DNA of 64,000 nucleotides from JBFWWP01 sp050246115. Its GTDB lineage: Bacteria; Planctomycetota; UBA8108; UBA1146; JAJFFE01. The notes under the pieces were generated by a model that saw only the letters and a list, made by a program, of their open reading frames with translations, was not told the DNA's origin and made no database searches. Every line of letters begins with the position of its first letter. Positions within the stretch are counted from its first letter, which is position 1. Position numbers and translations under genes: made by a program. The stretch lies in contig JBFWWP010000007.1 of the NCBI GenBank assembly GCA_050246115.1, positions 104,548 to 168,547 of the forward strand, written 5' to 3'. Shown piece by piece: positions 17,870 to 27,393 of this stretch.

Positions 17870-18868
17870 TCAAAAGAGAAACTCGACGAACTCAGCGCGC
17901 GAAAGGCCTCCAAAGTACGACTCCACATCGACCTCGGCGAGGGCTTCGGCCAAGTCGGCCGGTTCGTAGCGCACACCAACCAGCCGCCACTCGATCTCCG
18001 AGATCTCGCCGAATCCCAGGAAGTCGCCGTAGATCCGGCAACTCTCGATGCGGCCCGCCTGCACGTCGATGCGCGCGTCCAGCTCCCCAATCGAAAACCG
18101 ATGCACCTTGCGCACGTTGAACCGCGGCGACTCTCCGAAGTTCCAATTCCACTGTCGGTACTTCGAGTCAGCCAACTGCTGAACTCGTTCGAGCTCCTGC
18201 GCGTCGAGCTGACGAACCGGCGGGGTGGTGGTTCCGAACAAGCCCTCGACGAGCAGATCCCGAAACTCGCCAAGGTCCATCGCCCGCGGCAAGAACTCTG
18301 AGATGTTCGCCACTCGACTGCGGATCGACTTCAACCCCTTGGACTCGATCTTGGTGAATCGCGGACGTAGGGCTTGCGTGACCCGGTCGAGATCCGAGTC
18401 GAACAGCAGGGTCCCGTGACTGAACATCCGGCGAGAGGTCGTGAACTGCGCGTTCCCGGAAATCTTGCGACCCGCGACGACGATATCGTTGCGACCCGTG
18501 AGTTCGGCGTCGACACCGAGCCGGTGCAAGACCGCCACGATCGGGTCCGTGAACTCCTTGAACTCCAACCGGGCGCCAGGCCGGAACCGCTTGATGAAGC
18601 TGAAGTTGAGGTTGCCGAGGTCGTGATACACCGCGCCGCCGCCGGAGATCCGGCGAACGACCCGAACCCCTTCCTGATCCACGAACTCGGGATCGATCTC
18701 CTCCAGGGTGTTCTGGTTCCGGCCCACGATCACCGACGGCCCGTTCACGTACAGCAGCAGGTACGAAGTGTCCGCCCCGCCGTCCAAGTGCCGAACCGAG
18801 AACTCCTCGAGTGCCAGATTCCAGCTCGGGTCGTGACACCCCTGGTTGTCGATCAAGCAGTCGATCAT
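17870..18868 (-). CDS. lplA: Lipoate-protein ligase A
   Basis: A 332-residue protein with the LplA motifs VRRISGGGAVYHDLGNLNFSF cut here to RRISGGGAVYHDLGNLN, GRNDIVVAGRKISGNAQ with the conserved lysine, and FSHGTLLFD. A C-terminal accessory domain (FNVRKVHRFSIGELDARID) follows. The enzyme activates free lipoate as lipoyl-AMP and attaches it to the E2 or GcvH lysine. The start ATG at 18868 (MIDCLIDNQG) matches the family N-terminus. It heads the leftward lplA-SDH-pruA set. Coupling of lipoylation to amino-acid catabolism is an inference from position only. Confidence 0.93.
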   Translation of the reverse strand: MIDCLIDNQGCHDPSWNLALEEFSVRHLDGGADTSYLLLYVNGPSVIVGRNQNTLEEIDPEFVDQEGVRVVRRISGGGAVYHDLGNLNFSFIKRFRPGARLEFKEFTDPIVAVLHRLGVDAELTGRNDIVVAGRKISGNAQFTTSRRMFSHGTLLFDSDLDRVTQALRPRFTKIESKGLKSIRSRVANISEFLPRAMDLGEFRDLLVEGLFGTTTPPVRQLDAQELERVQQLADSKYRQWNWNFGESPRFNVRKVHRFSIGELDARIDVQAGRIESCRIYGDFLGFGEISEIEWRLVGVRYEPADLAEALAEVDVESYFGGLSRAEFVEFLF

Positions 18869-19491
18869 GGTGGTTTTCCTGGGGTGGTGCGGTTGGTGGG
18901 GCGCGGCCCTCGAACGCCGACGGAGGAGGCCCAGAATCCCTCTCCGGGTGGCGCGCCGCGGCACAGGAACGCCCCGACCACGGGTCCGCACGCAGTTGCT
19001 TGACAAGCCCCACTCGGAGTCCTAGGCTTGGCCCGATCTAACGGGATTTCTTGGGGTCTGTCCACCACAACCGAGTTCGGTCTTCGGTCGACCCACTGAC
19101 GCGCCACGGGCCAGGCGCAGCCGACCAAGACATTCAGGGGCAATCTGGACGACCGTTCCCGTGAAGCCACGTCCGCGAGGACAAGCTCTGCCTCGATTCG
19201 ACGGGGCCGGGCTTTGCGGAGCTGCGCAGCAGCTTCAGCGGCGTTGGGGCGTTGGGGCGGCGACGCCGGGCCAAAAAAAAGTACAGCGCAAGAGAAACCA
19301 GAGAAGGGGCGTCACACAGCGGAGGCAATCGCGGCGAAGTCAGAGCGGCGCCCCCCGATAACCGACCATCTATATCCCGTTCCTCGGCGGCTTCGGCCCT
19401 ACCGGGGGGAACCTCTTGCTGGCGACGGTGCCACAAGGGGAGGGAGATCACGAGGGAGATCTCCCGGTTCTGGACGGAAGGATTGTACGAA
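18869..19491 (+). other. Intergenic region with conserved 5' leader of the first dockerin gene
   Basis: This 623-base gap separates divergent lplA and the dockerin gene. From about 19215 it is shared with the leader of the second dockerin copy (23463-23730), including an A-run after GCCGGGCC and a G-rich stretch before the start. The leader is long (over 250 nt) and partly self-complementary, so a structured 5' UTR is possible, but I recognise no riboswitch class. No gene is visible. Confidence 0.4.
19000..19028 (+). promoter_or_regulatory. Candidate sigma-70-type promoter
   Basis: TTGACA at 19000-19005 and TAGGCT at 19023-19028 are separated by 17 bases. The -35 is perfect and the -10 weak. 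It would drive the dockerin gene with a leader of about 455 nt, most of which is shared with the second copy only from 19215 onward, so the second copy does not carry this promoter. Confidence 0.3.
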
Positions 19492-22400
19492 ATGCGGAAG
19501 ATTTTCGCTGTAATGTTGACCGCGGGCGTAGCGCTATGTTGCGCCCAGAGTGCCGAGGCCCAGAGCGCGAAGCGCATTCTGGTAGCCCCGACCAAGCTCC
19601 AGGACGCGGGGGCCGTGACCCCGGCCGCGCCCGCCGCTCTGGCCCCAGACGCGCTCGATACGAGGTCCCTGAATCTCCTGGACCCCGCCCTGGTTGCGAA
19701 GACCGGAAGCCGCGCCATCGTCGAGTCGGGCATGCTCCCGAGCCATGGCCCGGTGACCGCCAGCGCGGCCGGCCCGTTCGGCCCCCCGTGTCAAGTGGCG
19801 TGTGTCGGCACGGCCGAGGCCGAGGCCTGCGGCGCGGACACCAACGGGGGTTGCACCCTGGACTTCTGCATGACGCCGGGCTTCGACGCCATTGCCTCGG
19901 GCCAGGTGATCTGCGGCACGGTGTTCGCCGACATGGGCGTGCGCGACCTCGACTACTACGCCGTCCCGGTGCCGGCTGGACCGTCCCTCTTGACCATCAA
20001 CTTCACTTCGGAGTTCGAGGGCCAAGTGTTCCTCATCGAGTCCGGCGCGGCCGGCGGTGGTGAGTGCTCGTTCTCGATCGTCCTCGAAACCGACTTCAGC
20101 GCCGGCTGCAACCAGGTCACGATCCAGCGCACCGTCGCGTCGCTGCAGTACTACGTCGCCGTCACCACGGGTAACGCTGCGGGTCCGATCTTCGACGGCG
20201 TCACCTGCGCCGCTGGCGACAACCAGTACCGCCTCGAGGTCACCGTCGCGGACATTGCGGCCTGCCTCGCGTGCGTCGGCACGACCGAAGTCGATGCTTG
20301 CGGCCTGACTCCCGACACCAACGACGGCTGCAACTTCGCGGGCCCTCCGTTCCCGTTCAGCGGTCCGGTCGCCGTCGGCCCGGCTCCGGTCACGCTCTGT
20401 GGCAACGCGTCCACCGGCATCGACCCGGTGACCATGGCCCAAGCCCGCGACACCGACTGGTGGGAGATCACCGTCCCCGCTGGCTCGAGCGACGTCACCA
20501 TCGACTTCACTTCCGAGTTCCCCGGCCAGCTGTTCGTCGTCAATGACCAAATGGCGGACTGCGCTGCGCTCGTCGTCATCGACGACGCGAACAGTGGCAG
20601 CTGCATCACCACGAGTGTCACGGTCCAAACCACCTCGGGTGCGGGCCGCTACCTCTTGTTCGTGAGCACCGGTGACATCAACGGCCCGCTCTTCGACGGC
20701 GTGCCGTGCGGTGGCGCCAACGACTACCAGCTCACCATCACCGCGGTTCCCGCGGCTTGCGCTCCGAACTGCGGCCTCGTCTGCGTCGGCACCGCGGAAG
20801 GCGAAGCTTGCCCCGCAGTACCGAGTGCCGCGGACATGTTCAACGGTGGCTGCAACTCACCCAATAACGCCTTCTCGCCGATCATCGTCGACGGCGGGCC
20901 AGTGTGCGGCAATGGCTGGGCAGACTCAGGCACCCGTGACACCGACTGGTACACCTTCACGGTGTTCGCCAACACCACCGTCACGCTGACCATCAATAGC
21001 GAAATGCCGGTTGGCTGCTTCGTTCTCGAAGAGATCAACGGTGCCGCTGGCGCCTTGACCGTGCCCTGTAACCTCGCGAACGTGAACGCCCCGGTGGTCC
21101 TCGATCACCCGGGCAACTGCGCGGCCATCATGATGAGCTTCCCGGTGACCATCGATCCGGCCATCAACCAGCGCACCTACGCGATCTTCGTGGGCGCAGG
21201 TACCGCGGCCGCGGCAGCGTTCTCTGGCTTCCCGTGCATGTGCGACAATGGCTACAGCCTCGAGCTTTCGACCGCGGCCATGGCCAACTGCAACTTCCCG
21301 ACCGGCATGATCGAGAGTGACTGTGTCACCGGCAACGTGAACGTCAATCTGGTCGCCGCTTCGGCCTACACCGCGGCTGGCGTCACGATCGACTACAACG
21401 GCTTCGGTGCTGCGGCTGGTGTCACCGGCCAAGTGGTCATTCCGGGTCCGTTTGCCATTGGTGCCGCGATCACCACGTCGATCGCCCTCGGCGCCGGCGA
21501 CTACACCTTCGACTTCACCGGCACCTGCTCCGCTGGCGGCACGTTCGCCGCCGTTGCGGCGGTCGGTCACTACCCGTACTCGGGTGAGACCGATCTGATC
21601 TTCGCCGGCGAAGGCGCTGGTTGCGTCGACAGCGTCGCTGCCATCGAAGCCGCGCTGACGGCCAATAACCGCACGTCGCTCACGATCAACAACCAAGTCG
21701 TCCTGGTCAGCGATTACGATTGCTTGACCAACGCCGGCGTGGAGACGATCTGGGTGGTGCTCGGCACGTTCCCGAACAACGTCCCGCTGCTCGCCGCCGA
21801 AGGCACCGCCCTTCGTGACGCGATCACCTTGAGCGACATCAGTGTCTACGTCGAGGGCAGCGACGTGTGGGGCTTCGACGCCCCCACGGACCTGTTCGAC
21901 GTCGACGGTGTCCAGGGCACGCTCCTCGACGGCACCGTCATCCTGGACGGCGACGATTCGCTGACCAGCCTGATCGGGGCCGTTACGCCTGGCCTCGATA
22001 CCTCGGGTCTCGGCGCCACCTACAACCAGGACAACCTGAATAACCTTCAGGGTTTCCCGGGTGAGCCTGGCTTCGACTACACCGATCAACTCATCGCCAG
22101 TGCGGGTACCGACCTTCCCGCCGGTTCGACCCACTCCGTGATCTTCACCGACGGCGGCGCCCTCTACGGCGTCGCGATCGCCAGCGAAGGTCCGGACGAC
22201 ACGACCGGCAAGGTCATCTCGTCCTCGTTCGAGTTCGGCGGCTACGGCGGCAGCCAGAACGCCCTCATGACGGCGTACCTCGGCTTCCTCAAAGAGATCT
22301 CGACCGACCCGGACTTCAAGCGCGGTGACTGCAACAACGACGGTGGAATCAACATTGCCGACGCGATCTACCTGCTCGGTGCGTTGTTCCCGGGACCGGG

Positions 22401-22596
22401 CGGTCCGAACGCGATCGCCTGCGAAGACGCGTGCGACGCAAACGACGACGGCGGCCGCAACATCGCGGACGCAATCGCGTTGCTCGCCTCGCTCTTCGGC
22501 AGCCCGCCGGTCATGCTGCCGGCACCGGGCTCGGTCTGCGGTCAGGATCCGACGACCATGGACGTGTTTGGCTGCGTAACGCCAAGCTGCCCGTAG
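19492..22596 (+). CDS. Secreted multi-domain protein with dockerin-type C-terminus, copy 1
   Basis: A 1034-residue exported protein. The signal peptide is about residues 1-22 (MRKIFAVMLTAGVALCCAQS). Three Cys-rich beta-sandwich modules each begin with a pattern CVGTxExxAC near residues 102, 259 and 429 and resemble PPC-type pre-peptidase domains (GDLDYYAVPVPAG-like and DTDWWEITVPAGSS). A further beta region (about 600-710) and an alpha/beta region (SLTINNQVVLVSDYDCLTNA, about 720-900) follow. The C-terminus (about 942-1015) has two dockerin-type calcium loops, RGDCNNDGGINIADAIYLLG and DANDDGGRNIADAIALLA. No catalytic motif is seen; it may be a surface or matrix protein. GGAAGGA precedes ATG 19492. 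Copy 2 is at 23731. Confidence 0.85.
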   Translation: MRKIFAVMLTAGVALCCAQSAEAQSAKRILVAPTKLQDAGAVTPAAPAALAPDALDTRSLNLLDPALVAKTGSRAIVESGMLPSHGPVTASAAGPFGPPCQVACVGTAEAEACGADTNGGCTLDFCMTPGFDAIASGQVICGTVFADMGVRDLDYYAVPVPAGPSLLTINFTSEFEGQVFLIESGAAGGGECSFSIVLETDFSAGCNQVTIQRTVASLQYYVAVTTGNAAGPIFDGVTCAAGDNQYRLEVTVADIAACLACVGTTEVDACGLTPDTNDGCNFAGPPFPFSGPVAVGPAPVTLCGNASTGIDPVTMAQARDTDWWEITVPAGSSDVTIDFTSEFPGQLFVVNDQMADCAALVVIDDANSGSCITTSVTVQTTSGAGRYLLFVSTGDINGPLFDGVPCGGANDYQLTITAVPAACAPNCGLVCVGTAEGEACPAVPSAADMFNGGCNSPNNAFSPIIVDGGPVCGNGWADSGTRDTDWYTFTVFANTTVTLTINSEMPVGCFVLEEINGAAGALTVPCNLANVNAPVVLDHPGNCAAIMMSFPVTIDPAINQRTYAIFVGAGTAAAAAFSGFPCMCDNGYSLELSTAAMANCNFPTGMIESDCVTGNVNVNLVAASAYTAAGVTIDYNGFGAAAGVTGQVVIPGPFAIGAAITTSIALGAGDYTFDFTGTCSAGGTFAAVAAVGHYPYSGETDLIFAGEGAGCVDSVAAIEAALTANNRTSLTINNQVVLVSDYDCLTNAGVETIWVVLGTFPNNVPLLAAEGTALRDAITLSDISVYVEGSDVWGFDAPTDLFDVDGVQGTLLDGTVILDGDDSLTSLIGAVTPGLDTSGLGATYNQDNLNNLQGFPGEPGFDYTDQLIASAGTDLPAGSTHSVIFTDGGALYGVAIASEGPDDTTGKVISSSFEFGGYGGSQNALMTAYLGFLKEISTDPDFKRGDCNNDGGINIADAIYLLGALFPGPGGPNAIACEDACDANDDGGRNIADAIALLASLFGSPPVMLPAPGSVCGQDPTTMDVFGCVTPSCP

Positions 22597-22651
22597 TCGG
22601 TCCGGGGTCTTAGCCCCGCCCTGTTCTCGATCCCACACTCGTGGGTTCCAA

Positions 22652-22695
22652 GCCGGGGGGTCTCCTTCGCGAGGCCCCCCGGCTTCTTTTCTTCT
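22652..22695 (+). terminator. Rho-independent terminator after dockerin gene copy 1
   Basis: GCCGGGGGGTCTC and GAGGCCCCCCGGC form a 13-bp nearly perfect stem with a short CTTCGC loop, followed by TTCTTTTCTTCT. It is positioned 55 bases after the stop codon. A close copy follows the second dockerin gene. Confidence 0.88.
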
Positions 22696-22749
22696 CCATG
22701 CACACGTCAACGGCAGCCACCTCTGTGCGGCGAGGGCCCGTACACGGAC

Positions 22750-22934
22750 TTAGGAGTCGCCCAAGAATAACTTCACCCTCTTGCTCGTCGCTTCGGGCCA
22801 TCTTCGACCGATCCGAAAACCTCGAAATCCTCACCGGAACTAAGGCTACGCCTCCGGTTTCGAGCTTTCCGGATCGGCCGAATCTGACCCAAATCGACGG
22901 CAAGATGTCGAAGTGATTCTTGGGCGACTCCTTA
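22750..22934 (+). repeat. MITE-like palindromic repeat, copy B (185 bp)
   Basis: Flanked by TTA at both ends (22750-22752 and 22932-22934). The left arm (GGAGTCGCCCAAGAATAACT...) and right arm are inverted relative to each other over about 65 bp, and the centre (CTCGAAA...CCGG...CCGG TTTCGAG) is also self-complementary, so the whole element can fold into one hairpin. It contains no transposase. It is the reference full-length copy and matches copy D almost exactly because both lie in the tandem duplication. Confidence 0.88.
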
Positions 22935-23153
22935 GCGAAGCGGTACACGTACTCGTACACGATCGGAAGGGAGCCAAAGTGCAGCTGGACCGCGAGGCCG
23001 TGTACGGGTGCGGGTACGAGGACGGGTAGGGGTACGAGGACACGGAAAGGCCGAACAAGCCGTTGCACCTGACGGCTGCGAGCGGTCGCCGGTGAACACC
23101 GAGATGATGGGCCGCAAAGAATCTGCTGGGCTGCAAAGAAACGGAGGCTCTCC

Positions 23154-23345
23154 ATGAAGCGCATGCGACTTCTCGCGCTCGTCTTGGTCCTACCTGGATT
23201 CGCCTCGGGGTGCGTGCTGACCAAGCTCGCCACCGTGCCGATGCGAGCCGTGGCGACGGTCGTGTCCATCGTGCCTGCGGTCGGAAACAGTGCCCACGAC
23301 GCGATCGACAACGCCGCAGCCGTGGTCGACGAAGTGCCGATCTAG
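23154..23345 (+). CDS. Small lipoprotein, intact copy
   Basis: A 63-residue protein with a signal peptide and lipobox: LVLVLPGFASGC, giving Cys19 or Cys20 as the acylated residue, then VLTKLATVPMRAVATVVSIV. It would be processed by LspA and anchored in a membrane. Function unknown. GGAGG lies seven bases before ATG 23154. The stop codon TAG (23343-23345) is formed by a TA plus the first G of MITE-like copy C. A 5' remnant of a second copy is at 27394. Confidence 0.72.
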   Translation: MKRMRLLALVLVLPGFASGCVLTKLATVPMRAVATVVSIVPAVGNSAHDAIDNAAAVVDEVPI

Positions 23346-23464
23346 GATTCGCCCAAGAATAACTTCACCCTCTTGCTCGTCGCTTCGGGCCATCTTCGAC
23401 CGATCCGAAAACCTCGAAATCCTCACCGGAACTCAGGCTACGCCTCCGGTTTCGAGCTTTCCGG
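23343..23464 (+). repeat. MITE-like palindromic repeat, copy C, truncated (122 bp)
   Basis: It starts with TA then GGATTCGCCCAAGAAT and follows copy B base for base (a few changes) to TTTCCGG, then stops at 23464 where the second copy of the duplicated segment begins. The right arm is missing. The truncation point is the duplication junction. Confidence 0.85.
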
Positions 23465-23730
23465 GGCTGCGCAGCGGCGTCAGCAGCATCAGCGGCGTTG
23501 GGGCGGCGACGCCGGGCCCCAAAAAAAACAGCGCAAGAGAAACCAGAGAAGGGGCGTCACACAGCGGAGGCAATCGCGGCGAAGTCAGAGCGGCGCCCAA
23601 CAACCGACCATCTATATCCCGTTCCTCGGCGGCTTCGGCCCTACCGGGGGAGCCTCTTGCTGGCGACGGTGCCACAAGGGGAGGGAGATCACGAGGGCTG
23701 ACTCCTGTTCTGGACGGAAGGAACGTACGC

Positions 23731-26700
23731 ATGCCAAAGATCTTCGCTGTGATGCTGACCGCGGGCGTAGCGCTATGTTGCGCCCAGAGTGCCGAGGCCC
23801 AGAGCGCGAAGCGCATTCGGGTAGCCCCGACCAAGCTCCAGGACGCGGGGGCCGTGACCCCGGCCGCGCCCGCCGCTCTGGCCCCAGACGCGCTCGATAC
23901 GAGGTCCCTGAATCTCCTGGACCCCGCCCTGGTTGCGAAGACCGGAAGCCGCGCCATCGTCGAGTCGGGCATGCTCCCGAGCCATGGCCCGGTGACCGCC
24001 AGCGCGGCCGGCCCGTTCGGCCCCCCGTGTCAAGTGGCGTGTGTCGGCACGGCCGAGGCCGAGGCCTGCGGCGCGGACACCAACGGGGGTTGCACCCTGG
24101 ACTTCTGCATGACGCCGGGCTTCGACGCCATTGCCTCGGGCCAGGTGATCTGCGGCACGGTGTTCGCCGACATGGGCGTGCGCGACCTCGACTACTACGC
24201 CGTCCCGGTGCCGGCTGGACCGTCCCTCTTGACCATCAACTTCACTTCGGAGTTCGAGGGCCAAGTGTTCCTCATCGAGTCCGGCGCGGCCGGCGGTGGT
24301 GAGTGCTCGTTCTCGATCGTCCTCGAAACCGACTTCAGCGCCGGCTGCAACCAGGTCACGATCCAGCGCACCGTCGCGTCGCTGCAGTACTACGTCGCCG
24401 TCACCACGGGTAACGCTGCGGGTCCGATCTTCGACGGCGTCACCTGCGCCGCTGGCGACAACCAGTACCGCCTCGAGGTCACCGTCGCGGACATTGCGGC
24501 CTGCCTCGCGTGCGTCGGCACGACCGAAGTCGATGCTTGCGGCCTGACTCCCGACACCAACGACGGCTGCAACTTCGCGGGCCCTCCGTTCCCGTTCAGC
24601 GGTCCGGTCGCCGTCGGCCCGGCTCCGGTCACGCTCTGTGGCAACGCGTCCACCGGCATCGACCCGGTGACCATGGCCCAAGCCCGCGACACCGACTGGT
24701 GGGAGATCACCGTCCCCGCTGGCTCGAGCGACGTCACCATCGACTTCACTTCCGAGTTCCCCGGCCAGCTGTTCGTCGTCAATGACCAAATGGCGGACTG
24801 CGCTGCGCTCGTCGTCATCGACGACGCGAACAGTGGCAGCTGCATCACCACGAGTGTCACGGTCCAAACCACCTCGGGTGCGGGCCGCTACCTCTTGTTC
24901 GTGAGCACCGGTGACATCAACGGCCCGCTCTTCGACGGCGTGCCGTGCGGTGGCGCCAACGACTACCAGCTCACCATCACCGCGGTTCCCGCGGCTTGCG
25001 CTCCGAACTGCGGCCTCGTCTGCGTCGGCACCGCGGAAGGCGAAGCTTGCCCCGCAGTACCGAGTGCCGCGGACATGTTCAACGGTGGCTGCAACTCACC
25101 CAATAACGCCTTCTCGCCGATCATCGTCGACGGCGGGCCAGTGTGCGGCAATGGCTGGGCAGACTCAGGCACCCGTGACACCGACTGGTACACCTTCACG
25201 GTGTTCGCCAACACCACCGTCACGCTGACCATCAATAGCGAAATGCCGGTTGGCTGCTTCGTTCTCGAAGAGATCAACGGTGCCGCTGGCGCCTTGACCG
25301 TGCCCTGTAACCTCGCGAACGTGAACGCCCCGGTGGTCCTCGATCACCCGGGCAACTGCGCGGCCATCATGATGAGCTTCCCGGTGACCATCGATCCGGC
25401 CATCAACCAGCGCACCTACGCGATCTTCGTGGGCGCAGGTACCGCGGCCGCGGCAGCGTTCTCTGGCTTCCCGTGCATGTGCGACAATGGCTACAGCCTC
25501 GAGCTTTCGACCGCGGCCATGGCCAACTGCAACTTCCCGACCGGCATGATCGAGAGTGACTGTGTCACCGGCAACGTGAACGTCAATCTGGTCGCCGCTT
25601 CGGCCTACACCGCGGCTGGCGTCACGATCGACTACAACGGCTTCGGTGCTGCGGCTGGTGTCACCGGCCAAGTGGTCATTCCGGGTCCGTTTGCCATTGG
25701 TGCCGCGATCACCACGTCGATCGCCCTCGGCGCCGGCGACTACACCTTCGACTTCACCGGCACCTGCTCCGCTGGCGGCACGTTCGCCGCCGTTGCGGCG
25801 GTCGGTCACTACCCGTACTCGGGTGAGACCGATCTGATCTTCGCCGGCGAAGGCGCTGGTTGCGTCGACAGCGTCGCTGCCATCGAAGCCGCGCTGACGG
25901 CCAATAACCGCACGTCGCTCACGATCAACAACCAAGTCGTCCTGGTCAGCGATTACGATTGCTTGACCAACGCCGGCGTGGAGACGATCTGGGTGGTGCT
26001 CGGCACGTTCCCGAACAACGTCCCGCTGCTCGCCGCCGAAGGCACCGCCCTTCGTGACGCGATCACCTTGAGCGACATCAGTGTCTACGTCGAGGGCAGC
26101 GACGTGTGGGGCTTCGACGCCCCCACGGACCTGTTCGACGTCGACGGTGTCCAGGGCACGCTCCTCGACGGCACCGTCATCCTGGACGGCGATGACTCGC
26201 TGACCAGCCTGATCGGGGCGGCTACTCCTGCCCTCGATACCTCGGGTCTCGGCGCCACCTACAACCAGGACAACCTGAACGACCTGCAGGGTTTCCCGGG
26301 TGAGCCCGGCTTCGACTACACCGATCAACTCATCGCCAGTGCGGGTACCGACCTTCCCGCCGGTTCGAACCACTGGTTGATCTTCACCGACGGCAGCGCC
26401 CTCTACGGCGTCGCGATCGCCAGCGAAGGTCCGGACGACACGACCGGCAAGGTCATCTCGTCCTCGTTCGAGTTCGGCGGCTACGGCGGCAGCCAGAACG
26501 CCCTCATGACGGCGTACCTCCGCTTCCTCAAAGGACTCACGATCGACCCGGGCTTCAAGCGCGGTGACTGCAACAACGACGGTGGAATCAACATTGCCGA
26601 CGCGATCTACCTGCTCGGTGCGTTGTTCCCGGGACCGGGCGGTCCGAACGCGATCGCCTGCGCAGACGCGTGCGACGCAAACGATGACGGCGGCCGCAAC

Positions 26701-26835
26701 ATCGCGGACGCGATCGCGTTGCTCGCCTCGCTCTTCGGCAGCCCGCCGGTCATGCTGCCGGCACCGGGCTCGGTCTGCGATCAGGATCCGACGAACATGG
26801 ACGTGTTTGGCTGTGCAACGCCAAGCTGCCCGTAG
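23731..26835 (+). CDS. Secreted multi-domain protein with dockerin-type C-terminus, copy 2
   Basis: A 1034-residue paralogue of the protein at 19492, same length and architecture: signal peptide, three CVGTxExxAC modules, alpha/beta region and two dockerin loops. About 20 residues differ. Two are at the N-terminus (MPKIF for MRKIF, KRIRV for KRILV) and the rest lie after residue ~820, including AATPALD for AVTPGLD and YLRFLKGLTIDPGFK for YLGFLKEISTDPDFK. The middle ~790 residues are identical at DNA level. The leader differs in its promoter-proximal part because this copy is preceded by the lipoprotein gene and MITE C. GGAAGGA precedes ATG 23731. Confidence 0.85.
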   Translation: MPKIFAVMLTAGVALCCAQSAEAQSAKRIRVAPTKLQDAGAVTPAAPAALAPDALDTRSLNLLDPALVAKTGSRAIVESGMLPSHGPVTASAAGPFGPPCQVACVGTAEAEACGADTNGGCTLDFCMTPGFDAIASGQVICGTVFADMGVRDLDYYAVPVPAGPSLLTINFTSEFEGQVFLIESGAAGGGECSFSIVLETDFSAGCNQVTIQRTVASLQYYVAVTTGNAAGPIFDGVTCAAGDNQYRLEVTVADIAACLACVGTTEVDACGLTPDTNDGCNFAGPPFPFSGPVAVGPAPVTLCGNASTGIDPVTMAQARDTDWWEITVPAGSSDVTIDFTSEFPGQLFVVNDQMADCAALVVIDDANSGSCITTSVTVQTTSGAGRYLLFVSTGDINGPLFDGVPCGGANDYQLTITAVPAACAPNCGLVCVGTAEGEACPAVPSAADMFNGGCNSPNNAFSPIIVDGGPVCGNGWADSGTRDTDWYTFTVFANTTVTLTINSEMPVGCFVLEEINGAAGALTVPCNLANVNAPVVLDHPGNCAAIMMSFPVTIDPAINQRTYAIFVGAGTAAAAAFSGFPCMCDNGYSLELSTAAMANCNFPTGMIESDCVTGNVNVNLVAASAYTAAGVTIDYNGFGAAAGVTGQVVIPGPFAIGAAITTSIALGAGDYTFDFTGTCSAGGTFAAVAAVGHYPYSGETDLIFAGEGAGCVDSVAAIEAALTANNRTSLTINNQVVLVSDYDCLTNAGVETIWVVLGTFPNNVPLLAAEGTALRDAITLSDISVYVEGSDVWGFDAPTDLFDVDGVQGTLLDGTVILDGDDSLTSLIGAATPALDTSGLGATYNQDNLNDLQGFPGEPGFDYTDQLIASAGTDLPAGSNHWLIFTDGSALYGVAIASEGPDDTTGKVISSSFEFGGYGGSQNALMTAYLRFLKGLTIDPGFKRGDCNNDGGINIADAIYLLGALFPGPGGPNAIACADACDANDDGGRNIADAIALLASLFGSPPVMLPAPGSVCDQDPTNMDVFGCATPSCP

Positions 26836-26889
26836 TCGGTCCGTCGTGCTAGCCCCGCCCTGTTCTCGATCCCACACTCGTGGGTTCCA

Positions 26890-26934
26890 GGCCGGGGGGT
26901 CTCCTTCGCGAGGCCCCCCGGCTTCTCTTCTTCT
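26890..26934 (+). terminator. Rho-independent terminator after dockerin gene copy 2
   Basis: Same stem as the terminator at 22652 (GCCGGGGGGTCTC / GAGGCCCCCCGGC) followed by TTCTCTTCTTCT, 54 bases after the stop codon. Confidence 0.86.
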
Positions 26935-26988
26935 CCATGCACACGTCAACGGCAGCCCCCTCTGTGCGGCGAGGGCCCGTACACGGAC

Positions 26989-27173
26989 TTAGGAGTCGCC
27001 CAAGAATAACTTCACCCTCTTGCTCGTCGCTTCGGGCCATCTTCGACCGATCCGAAAACCTCGAAATCTTCACCGGAACTAAGGCTACGCCTCCGGTTTC
27101 GAGCTTTCCGGATCGGCCGAATCTGACCCAAATCGACGGCAAGATGTCGAAGTGATTCTTGGGCGACTCCTTA
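26989..27173 (+). repeat. MITE-like palindromic repeat, copy D (185 bp)
   Basis: Full-length copy flanked by TTA on both sides. It is the duplicate of copy B at the same relative place behind dockerin gene copy 2 and differs by very few bases (for example ATCTTCACC for ATCCTCACC). Confidence 0.88.
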
Positions 27174-27393
27174 GCGAAGCGGTACACGTACTCGTACACG
27201 ATCGGAAGGGAGCCAGAAGTGCAGCTGGACCGCGAGGCCGTGTACGGGTGCGGGTACGAGGACGGGTACGAGTACGAGGACACGGATAGGCCGAACAAGC
27301 CGTTGCACCTGACGGCTGCGATCGGTCGCCGGTGAACACCGAGATGATGGGCCGCAAAGAATCTGCTGGGCTGCAAAGAAACGGAGGCTCTCC

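Larger units (their letters stand above)
19215..23189. repeat. Tandem duplication, unit 1 (about 3.97 kb)
   Basis: This segment (leader, dockerin gene, terminator, MITE copy B, start of lipoprotein gene) is repeated at about 23463-27428 with an offset of 4239 bases inside the gene. From about 19580 to 21950 the two units look identical; the edges differ at many positions. The boundaries are given by eye. Confidence 0.85.

Noticed and set aside
19534..20628. Long minus-strand frame (and its twin 23773-24867), 364 residues each
   Set aside because: They are antisense to the dockerin genes, have R/G/D-rich low-complexity translations, and mirror each other only because the duplicated gene does.
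20926..22710. Minus-strand frame of 594 residues (and twin at 25165-26949)
   Set aside because: Antisense shadow of the dockerin gene with repetitive Arg/Asp/Val composition and no recognisable domain.
22610..23311. Frames reading through the MITE-like repeats as proteins
   Set aside because: They begin and end in repeat and intergenic sequence and differ between copies only with the DNA; the recQ case is the one exception because helicase homology continues.
23500..23730. Riboswitch in the conserved leader of the dockerin genes
   Set aside because: The region can fold, but no known aptamer core is recognised, and conservation is explained by the recent duplication.
27171..27393. Stretch with repeated GGGTACGAG units upstream of each lipoprotein copy as a minisatellite
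   Set aside because: Only a few imperfect units occur and they are shared by both copies through the larger duplication, so no separate repeat claim is justified.
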